From positions 3,136-67,135 of the forward strand of contig CAJULD010000013.1 in assembly GCA_910587505.1 (NCBI GenBank): a DNA stretch of 64,000 bases, in the 5' to 3' direction. Below the pieces are notes generated by a model. It ran no database searches. It saw only the letters and a program-made list of their open reading frames with translations, and was not told where the DNA came from. The translations under genes and the position numbers were made by a program. This document shows, in pieces, positions 24,799-32,118 of the stretch (position 1 is the first letter of the stretch; each line of letters begins with the position of its first letter). This DNA comes from an uncultured Oscillospiraceae bacterium. GTDB taxonomy: Bacteria; Bacillota; Clostridia; Oscillospirales; Oscillospiraceae.

Positions 24799-25459
24799 GA
24801 AAAAGCCAAACGCCGGCAGCAGACAAGGTAAATCTTACGGCTTAGGTACGGGCTGGATTTCCCCGGGGCGCACCCCTCGTTGCCGATCGGGCGGTTTCCC
24901 TTTCAGCGTCCCGGCGCGGCGTTGCCCACCGCGCTGCCCGACTGCCACTTAGTCCGCACTGCAATCCCTTATCTGCCCAGTGACGACAGCCTAGGTGTTT
25001 TCCACCACAGTCAAACCGCTTCTTAGCCTCTTTTGCAGGCAGGGTTTCAAGGAGCGATCCGTGCCTCTCCCTGGCCGTGGAAAAGCAGGGTAGTTCTCCT
25101 ATCCGCCATGCCCACGCAAGGCAGGCTACATCTGCACACAGCGTTCACGGCTCGCAGGCCGGGTAGCACCGCAATACAGGTTTCTACATCTGAGCCGTAC
25201 ACGGGTCGGAGTACCGCAAAGGGAGTACGCCCGAGCACGAGAACAGGTCTCCACAGCCGCAGGGTCGGCTTCCCCATGCCATTGGGGAACGCCCTACGGC
25301 CGCAAGCGCGGGGAGTCCGCGCTTCCCGCCCAGCACCCACCCCAAACTGGGCGTTTGCAGCAGGCACCAGGGGTTTCACAGCTATGCCCTTTAAAGGATT
25401 TTTAGGCCCTTCTTCGGAAGCGGCAGATCTGACTAGGATACTGCGCCGTCGTTCAGCAG
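24799..25459 (-). ncRNA. Large structured non-coding RNA, probable OLE RNA
   Basis: A ~660-nt minus-strand region with no plausible gene. It has a near-perfect promoter (TTGAAT-N17-TATACT) at its 5' side and many stable stems. Examples are AAGCGCGG/CCGCGCTT at 25304-25324, TTCCCCA/TGGGGAA near 25270-25289, GCGCGG pairing near 24914-24934 and GGGGTGCGCCCC near 24870-24885. A hairpin at 24779-24797 lies just past the 3' side. Length (~600 nt), orientation and position upstream of an OapA-like gene next to dxs match OLE RNA, an ornate RNA that forms a membrane complex with OapA. I did not find RNase P, tmRNA or SRP RNA signatures. The exact 3' end is uncertain. Identification is by context and structure, not by alignment. 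Confidence 0.72.
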
Positions 25460-25464
25460 AAAAC

Positions 25465-25493
25465 AGTATACCATACCTTGCCTGAATATTCAA
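25465..25493 (-). promoter_or_regulatory. SigA promoter of the OLE-like RNA
   Basis: TTGAAT (25493-25488) and TATACT (25470-25465) with 17-base spacing; start expected near 25458. Confidence 0.75.
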
Positions 25494-25874
25494 GAGACCA
25501 TACAAATTTTTCTATATATTTACAGATTATTCACGAGCAGGCGCCATGGAGATTCATTTTCCCCTGCCGGAGCGGGGGCGCCGCTTACTTCTCGCCCACG
25601 CGAAAAGTAACAGAGGCGTGCGCAGGGGGAGGCATTGATCTGCGCTACGCGCAAGGGGGCTGATTCTCCCGTGCGCACGCCCCGGATACGCCGGGCTTCT
25701 GCGTCTCCCCGCGGCCTGTGCCGGCAGACTCCGCCGGCTCAGGCCGGGACGGCTCCCGTGGCGCTTCCCGTCAGAAGGCCCGCTTTGCCAAAGCAAAAAA
25801 GAACGCATAAAGCGGCGCTTTATGCGTTCTTAACGTTCTTTATGCGCTTTTTCTTTCAGAAGCGGGAAAACCGC
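25494..25874. other. Gene-free gap with hairpins
   Basis: No coding frame is convincing on either strand. It contains TTACTT/AAGTAA arms around CTCGCCCACGCGAA near 25591-25616, several GC-rich palindromes between 25670 and 25770, and the long terminator at 25799-25831. Confidence 0.5.
25799..25831. terminator. Strong bidirectional terminator after the M18 gene
   Basis: AAGAACGCATAAAGC and GCTTTATGCGTTCTT form a 15-bp stem with a 2-3 base loop. On the minus strand the stem is followed by TTTTTTGC. It ends the minus-strand operon that closes with the aminopeptidase. Confidence 0.8.
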
Positions 25875-27260
25875 TCAGTTCCTGTACACCGCCATCATGC
25901 CCTTGTAGGTCATGTAGCAGTCCAGCTTGGCCACCACTTCAAAGGGCGCGTGCATGGCCAGCACCGGTACGCCGGCGTCCAGGGTGTCGATGTTCCGGTT
26001 GGCCATATAGGCCGCCACGGTGCCGCCGCCGCCGGCGTCCACCTTGCCCAGCTCCGCCATCTGCCAGATGACGCCGTTCTCGTCGAAGATCCGCCGCACA
26101 TAGGCCACCAGCTCCGCGGAGGCGTCGGACGCGCCGCCCTTGCCCCGGCTGCCGGTGTACTTGCACAGGCCGATGCCGTGGTTGATAAAGGAGGAATTCC
26201 GCTTCTCAAACACCTCGCCGAAGTTCGGATCGAAGGCCGCCGTCACGTCGGCGGACAGACAGAAGCTCTTCTCCAGGCAGGCCCGTACCGGCGCCCCCCG
26301 GCTCTCGCACAGATCCTCCATGAAGGTGTCGAAGGCATGGGTCAGCATGCCGGACACGCCCACGGAGCCGATCTCCTCCTTGTCCGCCAGCACGCATACC
26401 GCCGTTTTGCCGGGGATCTGATCCAGGTCCAGCAGCGCCTTCAGCGCGGCGTAGCCGCACACCCGGTCGTCATGGCCGTAAGCGCCGATCATGCTGGCGT
26501 CCAGACCGATGTCGGTGGCGTTGGCCGCCGGTACCGCCTCCAGCTCGGCGGAGATGAAATCCGCCTCGGTAAAGCCGTATTTCTCATACAGCCGCTTCAT
26601 CACCGCCAGCTTCACCCGGTCCTTCTCTACGCCCTCCATGGGCTCGCTGCCCACCAGAATGTTCAGCTGCTCGCCGGCGATTCCCTCCTCCAGAGTCTTT
26701 TTGGCCTGCTCTTTGGCCAGATGGGGCAGCAGGTCGTTGATGACCAGCTTGGGCTCGTCCCCCTCGCCGATGACTACGTTGACGGTTTTCCCGTCCCGCA
26801 GAGCCACCACGCCGTGGATCTCCAGGGGGATGGTTACCCACTGGTATTTGCGCACGCCGCCATAGTAGTGAGTCTTGAGATAGGCCATCTCGCCGTCCTC
26901 ATACAGCGGGCTGGGCTTCAGGTCCAGCCGGGGGCTGTCGATATGGGCGGCGGCAATCTGTACGCCTTCCGCCAGACTCTCCTGTCCGATAACCGCCAGC
27001 AGCAGCATCTTTCCCCGGTTGTTCAGGTACACCTTGTCCCCGGCGCGCAGCGCCATGCCCCGCGTATAGGGCCGGAATCCCTTCTCCTCCGCCAGGCGGA
27101 TGCCCTCCCGGACGCACTCCCGCTCGGTCTTCCCGGCATTCAGGAAGGCCCTGTAGCCCCGGCAGTAGTCCTCCATGGCCTCCCGCTCGTCCGCGGGCAG
27201 CCGGTCATAGCCGTTCTTCTTCTCCATCAGGAGCTTCTCTTTCCATTCCTTCGCTTCCAT
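25875..27260 (-). CDS. apeB: M18-family aminopeptidase
   Basis: A 461-residue zinc aminopeptidase of the M18 family (aspartyl-aminopeptidase-like). Metal and catalytic motifs seen are AAAHIDSPRLDLKP (first His and nearby Asp), GAYGHDDRVCGYAAL (bridging Asp), LADKEEIGSVGVSGM (catalytic Glu pair) and a C-terminal MHAPFEVVAKLDCY (last His). It is cytosolic, with no signal peptide. The start has AAAGGAG upstream and lies inside the 3' end of coaE (56-base overlap), so the two are transcribed together. Length is normal for bacterial M18 enzymes. Confidence 0.92.
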   Translation of the reverse strand: MEAKEWKEKLLMEKKNGYDRLPADEREAMEDYCRGYRAFLNAGKTERECVREGIRLAEEKGFRPYTRGMALRAGDKVYLNNRGKMLLLAVIGQESLAEGVQIAAAHIDSPRLDLKPSPLYEDGEMAYLKTHYYGGVRKYQWVTIPLEIHGVVALRDGKTVNVVIGEGDEPKLVINDLLPHLAKEQAKKTLEEGIAGEQLNILVGSEPMEGVEKDRVKLAVMKRLYEKYGFTEADFISAELEAVPAANATDIGLDASMIGAYGHDDRVCGYAALKALLDLDQIPGKTAVCVLADKEEIGSVGVSGMLTHAFDTFMEDLCESRGAPVRACLEKSFCLSADVTAAFDPNFGEVFEKRNSSFINHGIGLCKYTGSRGKGGASDASAELVAYVRRIFDENGVIWQMAELGKVDAGGGGTVAAYMANRNIDTLDAGVPVLAMHAPFEVVAKLDCYMTYKGMMAVYRN

Positions 27261-27867
27261 TTCCTGTCTCTCCTTTATTAAACATTTCCAGCAGATCCTG
27301 GAAAAATAAACGCACCAGCGCTCGGAAGGCCTCCCGGTCCTCCTCCTGATTCTCCAGCAGAAAGGAGCAGTTCTCCCGGTACCAGTCCGCGCTCTTCTGA
27401 GCCCGGATTCTCGCCTGGGCCTGCTCCCTGGTCAGGCAGTCCCGGGCCATAATACGCTGCAAACGGACGGCGGGCGGCGCTGTCACCGCCACCGTGGCGC
27501 GGCAGAGTCCTCCTATTCCCGATTCTACCAGATTGACAGCGTCAATAGCAAGTCCTTTTTGTGAACAATATTGAATTTTCCGTTCCACTGCCGCGGACAT
27601 GGCGGGAAATACAATGCCATTGAGCGTGGCAAGCTCCTCCCCATTGCCGAAAACCCGCCGGGCCAGACTCCGCCGGTCCAGACTGCCGTCCGGCAGGAAC
27701 ACCTCTCCGAAGGCCTCCCGCAGCTTCCGCCGCAGGGTCCCGTCCGTTCGCAGCAGCTCATAGTACAGCGCGTCGCAATCCACGATCTCAAACCCCAGCT
27801 CCGCGAGGACCTCCAGCGCCGTGGTCTTCCCCGCCCCGGTGGGGCCGGTGATGCCCAGTACGGTCAT
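27205..27867 (-). CDS. coaE: Dephospho-CoA kinase
   Basis: A 220-residue P-loop kinase for the last step of coenzyme A synthesis. Walker A is GPTGAGKT (residues about 8-15); then come the substrate motif VDCDALYYELL, the DRRSLARRVFGN helix, AVNLVESGIGGL and RIMARDCLTREQAQARI with the lid arginines. ATG 27867 follows GGGAGG and overlaps the sua5 stop as ATGA. The last ~20 residues (ETGNGSEGMEREAPDGEEERL) extend past the usual end and overlap the aminopeptidase gene, so the C-terminus may have been lengthened by loss of an earlier stop. Confidence 0.9.
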   Translation of the reverse strand: MTVLGITGPTGAGKTTALEVLAELGFEIVDCDALYYELLRTDGTLRRKLREAFGEVFLPDGSLDRRSLARRVFGNGEELATLNGIVFPAMSAAVERKIQYCSQKGLAIDAVNLVESGIGGLCRATVAVTAPPAVRLQRIMARDCLTREQAQARIRAQKSADWYRENCSFLLENQEEDREAFRALVRLFFQDLLEMFNKGETGNGSEGMEREAPDGEEERL

Positions 27868-28892
27868 GGCGCAGCCTCCCCCAGGTCCACCACCTGAAAT
27901 CCGGCGGCTTTTTTCAGACGGTTGGCCACCGCCAGCCCCAGTCCCGCGTCGCCGGGACACTGGGCAAAGATTTCCGTCACGTCCGTGCCGTCAAAAGCCC
28001 GCAGGGCGTCGAATACCCGCCGGGCCTGCTCCGCCGGGTCCGCCGCCGCGCCGATGGCCTCCACCGCGCAGCCCGGAAACGCCCCCGCAAATTCGTCAAA
28101 ACAGATGACCCCGGTATGTTCCCCCATCTTCTTGCGGATATACCGGGCGGTGCGGCGGCTCTTGCCGGTCACCACGGTAACAGGCGCTTTCGGCGCGTAA
28201 TGCCGGTACTTCATCCCCGGCGCTTTCGGTTTTTCCCCGGCGGGCAGGGGCGAGAGCACCGCCCTGTCCACGGCCACCTCTCCCAGCGCCTCCCGCAGCG
28301 CCTCCAGTGGCAGCCCGCCTGGCCGCAGCAGCCGGGGCACGGAGGAAGTCAGATCAATGATGGTGGACTCCACCCCCACGCCGCAGCTTCCGCCGTCCAC
28401 AATCGCGTCAATCCGCCCGTCCATGTCCTCCAGCATATGGGCGGCGCAGGTGGGGCTGGGGCGGCCGGAGCGGTTGCCGCTGGGGGCGGCCACCGGAGTC
28501 CCCGCGGCCCGGATGATCTCCAGCGTCACCGGATGAGCGGGACAGCGCATCCCCACGGTATTCAGCCCGCAGGTGACGGCGTTGGGCACGTTCTCCCGCC
28601 GCCGCAGGATCATGGTCAGCGGCCCCGGCCAGAAGCGCTCCGCCAGGGTATACGCTGCCGCCGGGATATTCCGGCAGTACCGCTCCAGCCAGGAGGCCTC
28701 CGGAATGTGGAGAATCAGAGGATTGTCCTGGGGACGTCCCTTGGCCTCGAAGATGCGGCGGACCGCCGGGGTATTGAGGCCGTCGGCCCCCAGGCCGTAG
28801 ACCGTCTCCGTGGGAATGCCCAGCAAACCGCCGCCGCGGAGAATCGCGGCGGCAGCTTCAATGTCCAGTTTTGTCAGAAGCCTTGTTTTCAT
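27864..28892 (-). CDS. sua5: Threonylcarbamoyl-AMP synthase (Sua5 type)
   Basis: A 342-residue Sua5/YwlC enzyme making threonylcarbamoyl-AMP from Thr, bicarbonate and ATP for t6A at tRNA position 37. The YrdC domain carries GIPTETVYGLGADG, the KGRP motif (FEAKGRPQDNPLILH) and SGNRSGRPSPT with the conserved Ser-Asn. The extra C-terminal Sua5 domain (about residues 225-342) distinguishes it from short TsaC. Its stop overlaps coaE by 4 bases and its start overlaps the GNAT gene upstream by 35 bases, so this is a tightly packed operon. Confidence 0.93.
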   Translation of the reverse strand: MKTRLLTKLDIEAAAAILRGGGLLGIPTETVYGLGADGLNTPAVRRIFEAKGRPQDNPLILHIPEASWLERYCRNIPAAAYTLAERFWPGPLTMILRRRENVPNAVTCGLNTVGMRCPAHPVTLEIIRAAGTPVAAPSGNRSGRPSPTCAAHMLEDMDGRIDAIVDGGSCGVGVESTIIDLTSSVPRLLRPGGLPLEALREALGEVAVDRAVLSPLPAGEKPKAPGMKYRHYAPKAPVTVVTGKSRRTARYIRKKMGEHTGVICFDEFAGAFPGCAVEAIGAAADPAEQARRVFDALRAFDGTDVTEIFAQCPGDAGLGLAVANRLKKAAGFQVVDLGEAAP

Positions 28893-29553
28893 CCTGCCGT
28901 CTCAGCTCCATCATTGTAAAATCGTAGATCCCGCCGTTGGTGGGAACCCTGGCGGTTCCGGTCTTCACGAATCCCGCCCGCTCATAAACCCTGATGGCCC
29001 GCCGGTTGAAGGAGGCCACCTCCATGCGGATGGTTTCAAAGGAATAGTTTTCCCGCACAAAGCTGAGGATTTCCGCCAGGAAGGCCCCGCCTCTCCCCTG
29101 GCCGGTCAGGTCGGGCCGCAGACCCAGACCGATCCCGATGTCCGCCTCCTCCCGCTCCACACAGAAAAAGCCAATAAGCTCCTCCCTGTCAAACACGGAG
29201 AAGTACCGGTCTCCCCGTTTTTCCGGCGTGACGAGCTCCTCGTAATCCTCCGGGTCCGCCGTCATGTCATAGAAGGCGTACTCTCCGTCATATTTCCAGC
29301 GGTCCGCAATCTCCAGGGCCTCCGGCTGCCTCATTTTCTCCACCGTCATTTTGCCGCACCCCTCACGCTTCCCCGTCCGGCGCAGCTCATCCACAATCCA
29401 GCCGGAGCACAGCGCCAGCGCCGCGCACAGCAGCAGGCCCGTATACCCCGCGCTGTCCCCCGAAAACGGGAAAAAGTTCAGCATGGCTCCCGCGTACCAC
29501 AGCGCTGTATATCCCACGATCAGGGCGAGGATATTTCTCGCATTCCGGTTCAT
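28858..29553 (-). CDS. Membrane-anchored GNAT acetyltransferase
   Basis: A 231-residue protein with two hydrophobic spans at its N-terminus (about residues 7-30 and 37-57: NILALIVGYTALWYAGAMLN and TGLLLCAALALCSGWIVDEL), then a GNAT domain from about residue 70. The domain shows GIGLGLRPDLTGQGRGGAFLAEIL with the acetyl-CoA loop Q-G-R-G-G and then RAIRVYERAGFVKTG. Spans fused to GNAT are uncommon and suggest either a membrane-bound acetyltransferase or an old fusion of two small genes. ATG 29553 follows GGGAGG. It is the first gene of the sua5-coaE-apeB run. Confidence 0.75.
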   Translation of the reverse strand: MNRNARNILALIVGYTALWYAGAMLNFFPFSGDSAGYTGLLLCAALALCSGWIVDELRRTGKREGCGKMTVEKMRQPEALEIADRWKYDGEYAFYDMTADPEDYEELVTPEKRGDRYFSVFDREELIGFFCVEREEADIGIGLGLRPDLTGQGRGGAFLAEILSFVRENYSFETIRMEVASFNRRAIRVYERAGFVKTGTARVPTNGGIYDFTMMELRRQDENKASDKTGH

Positions 29554-29573
29554 ATGCAACCTCCCGTACAAGT

Positions 29574-29635
29574 ATTCTTTTCCCCTGCGGGAAAAGAACC
29601 GGCAGCACCCTCAGAGGGGCTTCGTCCTCCCCCTG
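29574..29635. terminator. Two hairpins between prfA and the GNAT gene
   Basis: TTCTTTTCCC/GGGAAAAGAA at 29574-29597 and CTCAGAGGGG/CCCCCTGAG at 29608-29635 form adjacent stems. They lie downstream of the minus-strand prfA gene and before the next operon. Confidence 0.5.
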
Positions 29636-29776
29636 AGAATCCACCAGATATTTTGATTTCTTTTGCGCCCGTGGCACGGTCTGACCGGTCTAAACCGGCC
29701 GCCGTCCGCTTCGGGCAACTTCAGTTTCCATTTCAGCGTTGGGCCGGAGGCCCTGGCAGGGGTAAGCCGGCAGAAA

Positions 29777-30844
29777 CTACTCCCCCGCTTCCGCCAGCTT
29801 CGCCGCCTGCTCCGCGGTGGTCAGGGCGTCGATAATGGGGTCCAGCCCTCCGTTGATGACGGCGTCAATCGCAAAATTCTTCACATCTCCGGTGAGCCGG
29901 TGGTCCGTCACCCGTCCCTGGGGGAAGTTGTAGGTCCGGATGCGCTCGCTCCGGTCGCCGGACCCCACCTGACTGCGCCGCCGGGCGGCGATGGCGGCGT
30001 TCTGTTTTTCCTGCTCCGCCTCATAGAGACGGGAGCGCAGAATCTTCATGGCCCGGTCTTTGTTCTTATACTGGCTGCGCTCGTCCTGGCACTCTACCAC
30101 CACGCCGGTGGGCAGATGGGTGATGCGGATGGCGGACTCCGTTTTGTTGATATGCTGGCCCCCTGCGCCGGAGGAGCGGAAGGTGTCGATCTTCAGGTCG
30201 CCGGGATCGATCCGGAAGTCCACCTCCTCCGCCTCCGGCAGCACCGCCACCGTGGCGGCGGAGGTCTGGATGCGTCCGGAGGACTCCGTCACCGGCACCC
30301 GCTGGACCCGGTGGGTCCCGCTCTCGTACTTCAGCCGGGACCAGGCCCCCTCGCCCTCCACGATAAACTCGACGGTCTTGATCCCCCCCAGCTCGGTTTC
30401 GCTGCGGCTGGTCACCTCCAGCTTCCAGCCCCGGCTCTCCACATACATGGCGTACATCCGGTACAGGTCCCCGGCAAAGAGCATGGCCTCCTCGCCGCCC
30501 ACGCCGCCGCGGATTTCCATCACCACGTTTTTCCCGTCGTTGGGGTCCCTGGGCAGCAGCAGGATTTTCAGCTCCTCCCCCAGCCGCTCCATCTCCGTCC
30601 GGGCCGTCTGAACCTCCTCCTGGGCCATCTCCCGCATCTCCGGGTCCCCCAGCAGCTCCTGCGCCGCGGCCAGGTCCGACTCCGCCCGCCGGTAGGCCCG
30701 GTAGGACAGGACCACCGGCTCCAGCTCCTTCTGCTCCCGGCTCAGCCGGCGCAGCAGTTCCGGATCGGCGTAGGTGGCCGGGTCCTCCATCTGACTGACG
30801 ACGGCCTCCAGCCGGTCCGCGATGGCCTGCAGCTTATCCAGCAT
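29777..30844 (-). CDS. prfA: Peptide chain release factor 1
   Basis: A 355-residue class I release factor reading UAA and UAG. The catalytic GGQ loop is in FRSSGAGGQHINKTESAIR, and the stop-codon recognition region lies in domain 2. The N-terminal helical domain (LDKLQAIADRLEAVVSQME) and the C-terminal DRSERIRTYNFPQGRVTDHR motif are standard. Length is normal. AAAGGAG precedes the ATG, and the start overlaps the flavodoxin gene by 11 bases. No prmC methyltransferase gene is adjacent. Confidence 0.96.
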   Translation of the reverse strand: MLDKLQAIADRLEAVVSQMEDPATYADPELLRRLSREQKELEPVVLSYRAYRRAESDLAAAQELLGDPEMREMAQEEVQTARTEMERLGEELKILLLPRDPNDGKNVVMEIRGGVGGEEAMLFAGDLYRMYAMYVESRGWKLEVTSRSETELGGIKTVEFIVEGEGAWSRLKYESGTHRVQRVPVTESSGRIQTSAATVAVLPEAEEVDFRIDPGDLKIDTFRSSGAGGQHINKTESAIRITHLPTGVVVECQDERSQYKNKDRAMKILRSRLYEAEQEKQNAAIAARRRSQVGSGDRSERIRTYNFPQGRVTDHRLTGDVKNFAIDAVINGGLDPIIDALTTAEQAAKLAEAGE

Positions 30845-31337
30845 GGTCCGCCCGCTCCTTTCCTCCGTCCCGCACGCTGGTCAGGAATTCATCCCGCCAG
30901 AAGGTGGCTCCCACGGAGTTGGGCCGGATGGTCACCGCCGAGATCCGGGGGGAGCGGACGTAAATATCCATCTGGTCAAAGACCTCCTCATAGCGGACGT
31001 CGCTGCTGCGGGTGATGACGTAGGCCGTCCGCCGCAGCTCCTCCCCGTACTCCAGCAGGAAGCTCCTGACCGGCGCGGAGCACCGCCCCGCCCATACCGG
31101 GGTGCCGACAATCACCAGATCGTACACGTCCAGCGGGAAGGCGGTTTTGAGGGGCTTCACCGGCGGGACCCGGCGCGCCATGGCCTGCATCCCGCTGCGG
31201 AGCCAGCCGCCCAGGCCGCTGCGGTCCACGCCGTCATCCAGCTTCACCAGCTCGCATTTCAGCTCGGAGGCGATCTCCTTCATCAGCTTTTCCGTCGCAC
31301 CGGTGCGGCTGTAGTAAACGCAAAGTGTATAGGGCAT
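30834..31337 (-). CDS. Flavodoxin-family protein
   Basis: A 167-residue flavodoxin-like protein. The FMN phosphate loop is SRTGATEKL at residues 10-18; the 50s-60s loop region GTPVWAGRCSAPVRSFL and the later YVITRSSD segment fit. It may shuttle electrons or act as an NADPH quinone-type reductase; partners are not evident. AAGGAG lies 8 bases before the ATG. Its 3' end overlaps prfA by 11 bases and the ydcF-like gene ends 17 bases upstream, so ABC-F, ydcF, flavodoxin and prfA probably form one transcript. Confidence 0.82.
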   Translation of the reverse strand: MPYTLCVYYSRTGATEKLMKEIASELKCELVKLDDGVDRSGLGGWLRSGMQAMARRVPPVKPLKTAFPLDVYDLVIVGTPVWAGRCSAPVRSFLLEYGEELRRTAYVITRSSDVRYEEVFDQMDIYVRSPRISAVTIRPNSVGATFWRDEFLTSVRDGGKERADHAG

Positions 31338-31353
31338 GTTCTCTCTCTCCTTC

Positions 31354-32118
31354 CTACCGGAACAGGACGGCCTCCGCCATAGCGAAGGCTTCCCGGATAT
31401 AGTAGTTCACCGTCAGAGGCCAGTAATACGAGGGAAGTCTCGCCGCCACGGGGACCACGTCCGCCACAGGACCGGACTGCCCGCCCAGATAGACCGCCCG
31501 GCACATGTGGTAATCGCTGGTGCAGAAGGCGACGGGGGCCCTGGTGTCAATCCCCCGCTCCGCCAGCAGGCGCATGGAAAAGCGCACGTTTTCCGCCGTA
31601 TCCACCGCCTCTTCCTCCAGCCAGACCCGTCCCGGGTCCACGCCCCGCGCGATCAGCCAGTCCGCCATACATCTTGCCTCGCTGACGTCCTCCCCCCGTC
31701 CCTGGGCCCCGGAGACGACCACGGGCATGTCCGGCCTGTCCCGGAGATAGGCCAGCGCAGCCTCCAGCCGGGAGCTGAGCGTCAGGGACGGCTCCTGTCC
31801 GTTCACCCCCGCGCCAAAGACCACCAGCGCCGCCGCAGGCGCGTTCTCCGTCCGCGCGCAGGAAATCACCCGGACCTCCAGCACGGCGAAAAACGCGAAT
31901 CCTGCCGCCAGCAGACCCAGGAAGATCCTCCGCAGCCACCGCGCCCAGGAATGCTTTTCTCCCCACCGGGTCAGCAGCGCGAAGAGGACCAGGGCCGCCG
32001 CGGCGCAGCAGAGCAGAAATCCCGTGAACCGCACGGAGGTATACACAAACCGCATCAGCAGCCCTGAAACCAGGCTGAACGCCGCCAGCGGATAACAGAT
32101 TTTTTCGGCCTTTTTCAC
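31354..32118 (-). CDS. YdcF/SanA (DUF218) family membrane protein
   Basis: A 254-residue protein with three N-terminal membrane spans (about 10-28, 33-50, 65-85) and a DUF218 domain starting at about residue 95. The domain shows ALVVFGAGVNGQEPSLTLSSRLEAA, VVVSGAQGRGEDVSEARCMADWL, the STAENVRF-like DTAENVRFS motif and FCTSDYHMCRAVYLG. DUF218 proteins of the ElyC/SanA group are linked to cell envelope integrity, and the biochemical role is unclear. Its ATG overlaps the ABC-F stop as ATGA. Confidence 0.85.
   Translation of the reverse strand: MKKAEKICYPLAAFSLVSGLLMRFVYTSVRFTGFLLCCAAAALVLFALLTRWGEKHSWARWLRRIFLGLLAAGFAFFAVLEVRVISCARTENAPAAALVVFGAGVNGQEPSLTLSSRLEAALAYLRDRPDMPVVVSGAQGRGEDVSEARCMADWLIARGVDPGRVWLEEEAVDTAENVRFSMRLLAERGIDTRAPVAFCTSDYHMCRAVYLGGQSGPVADVVPVAARLPSYYWPLTVNYYIREAFAMAEAVLFR

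Noticed and set aside
24799..25459. RNase P RNA, tmRNA or SRP RNA
   Set aside because: Signature sequences such as GAGGAAAGTCC (RNase P) or the tmRNA and SRP motifs were not found.
25047..25505. 152-codon minus-strand protein in the OLE-like region
   Set aside because: Its ATG lies upstream of the predicted transcription start, no ribosome site is evident, and the DNA is better explained as structured RNA.
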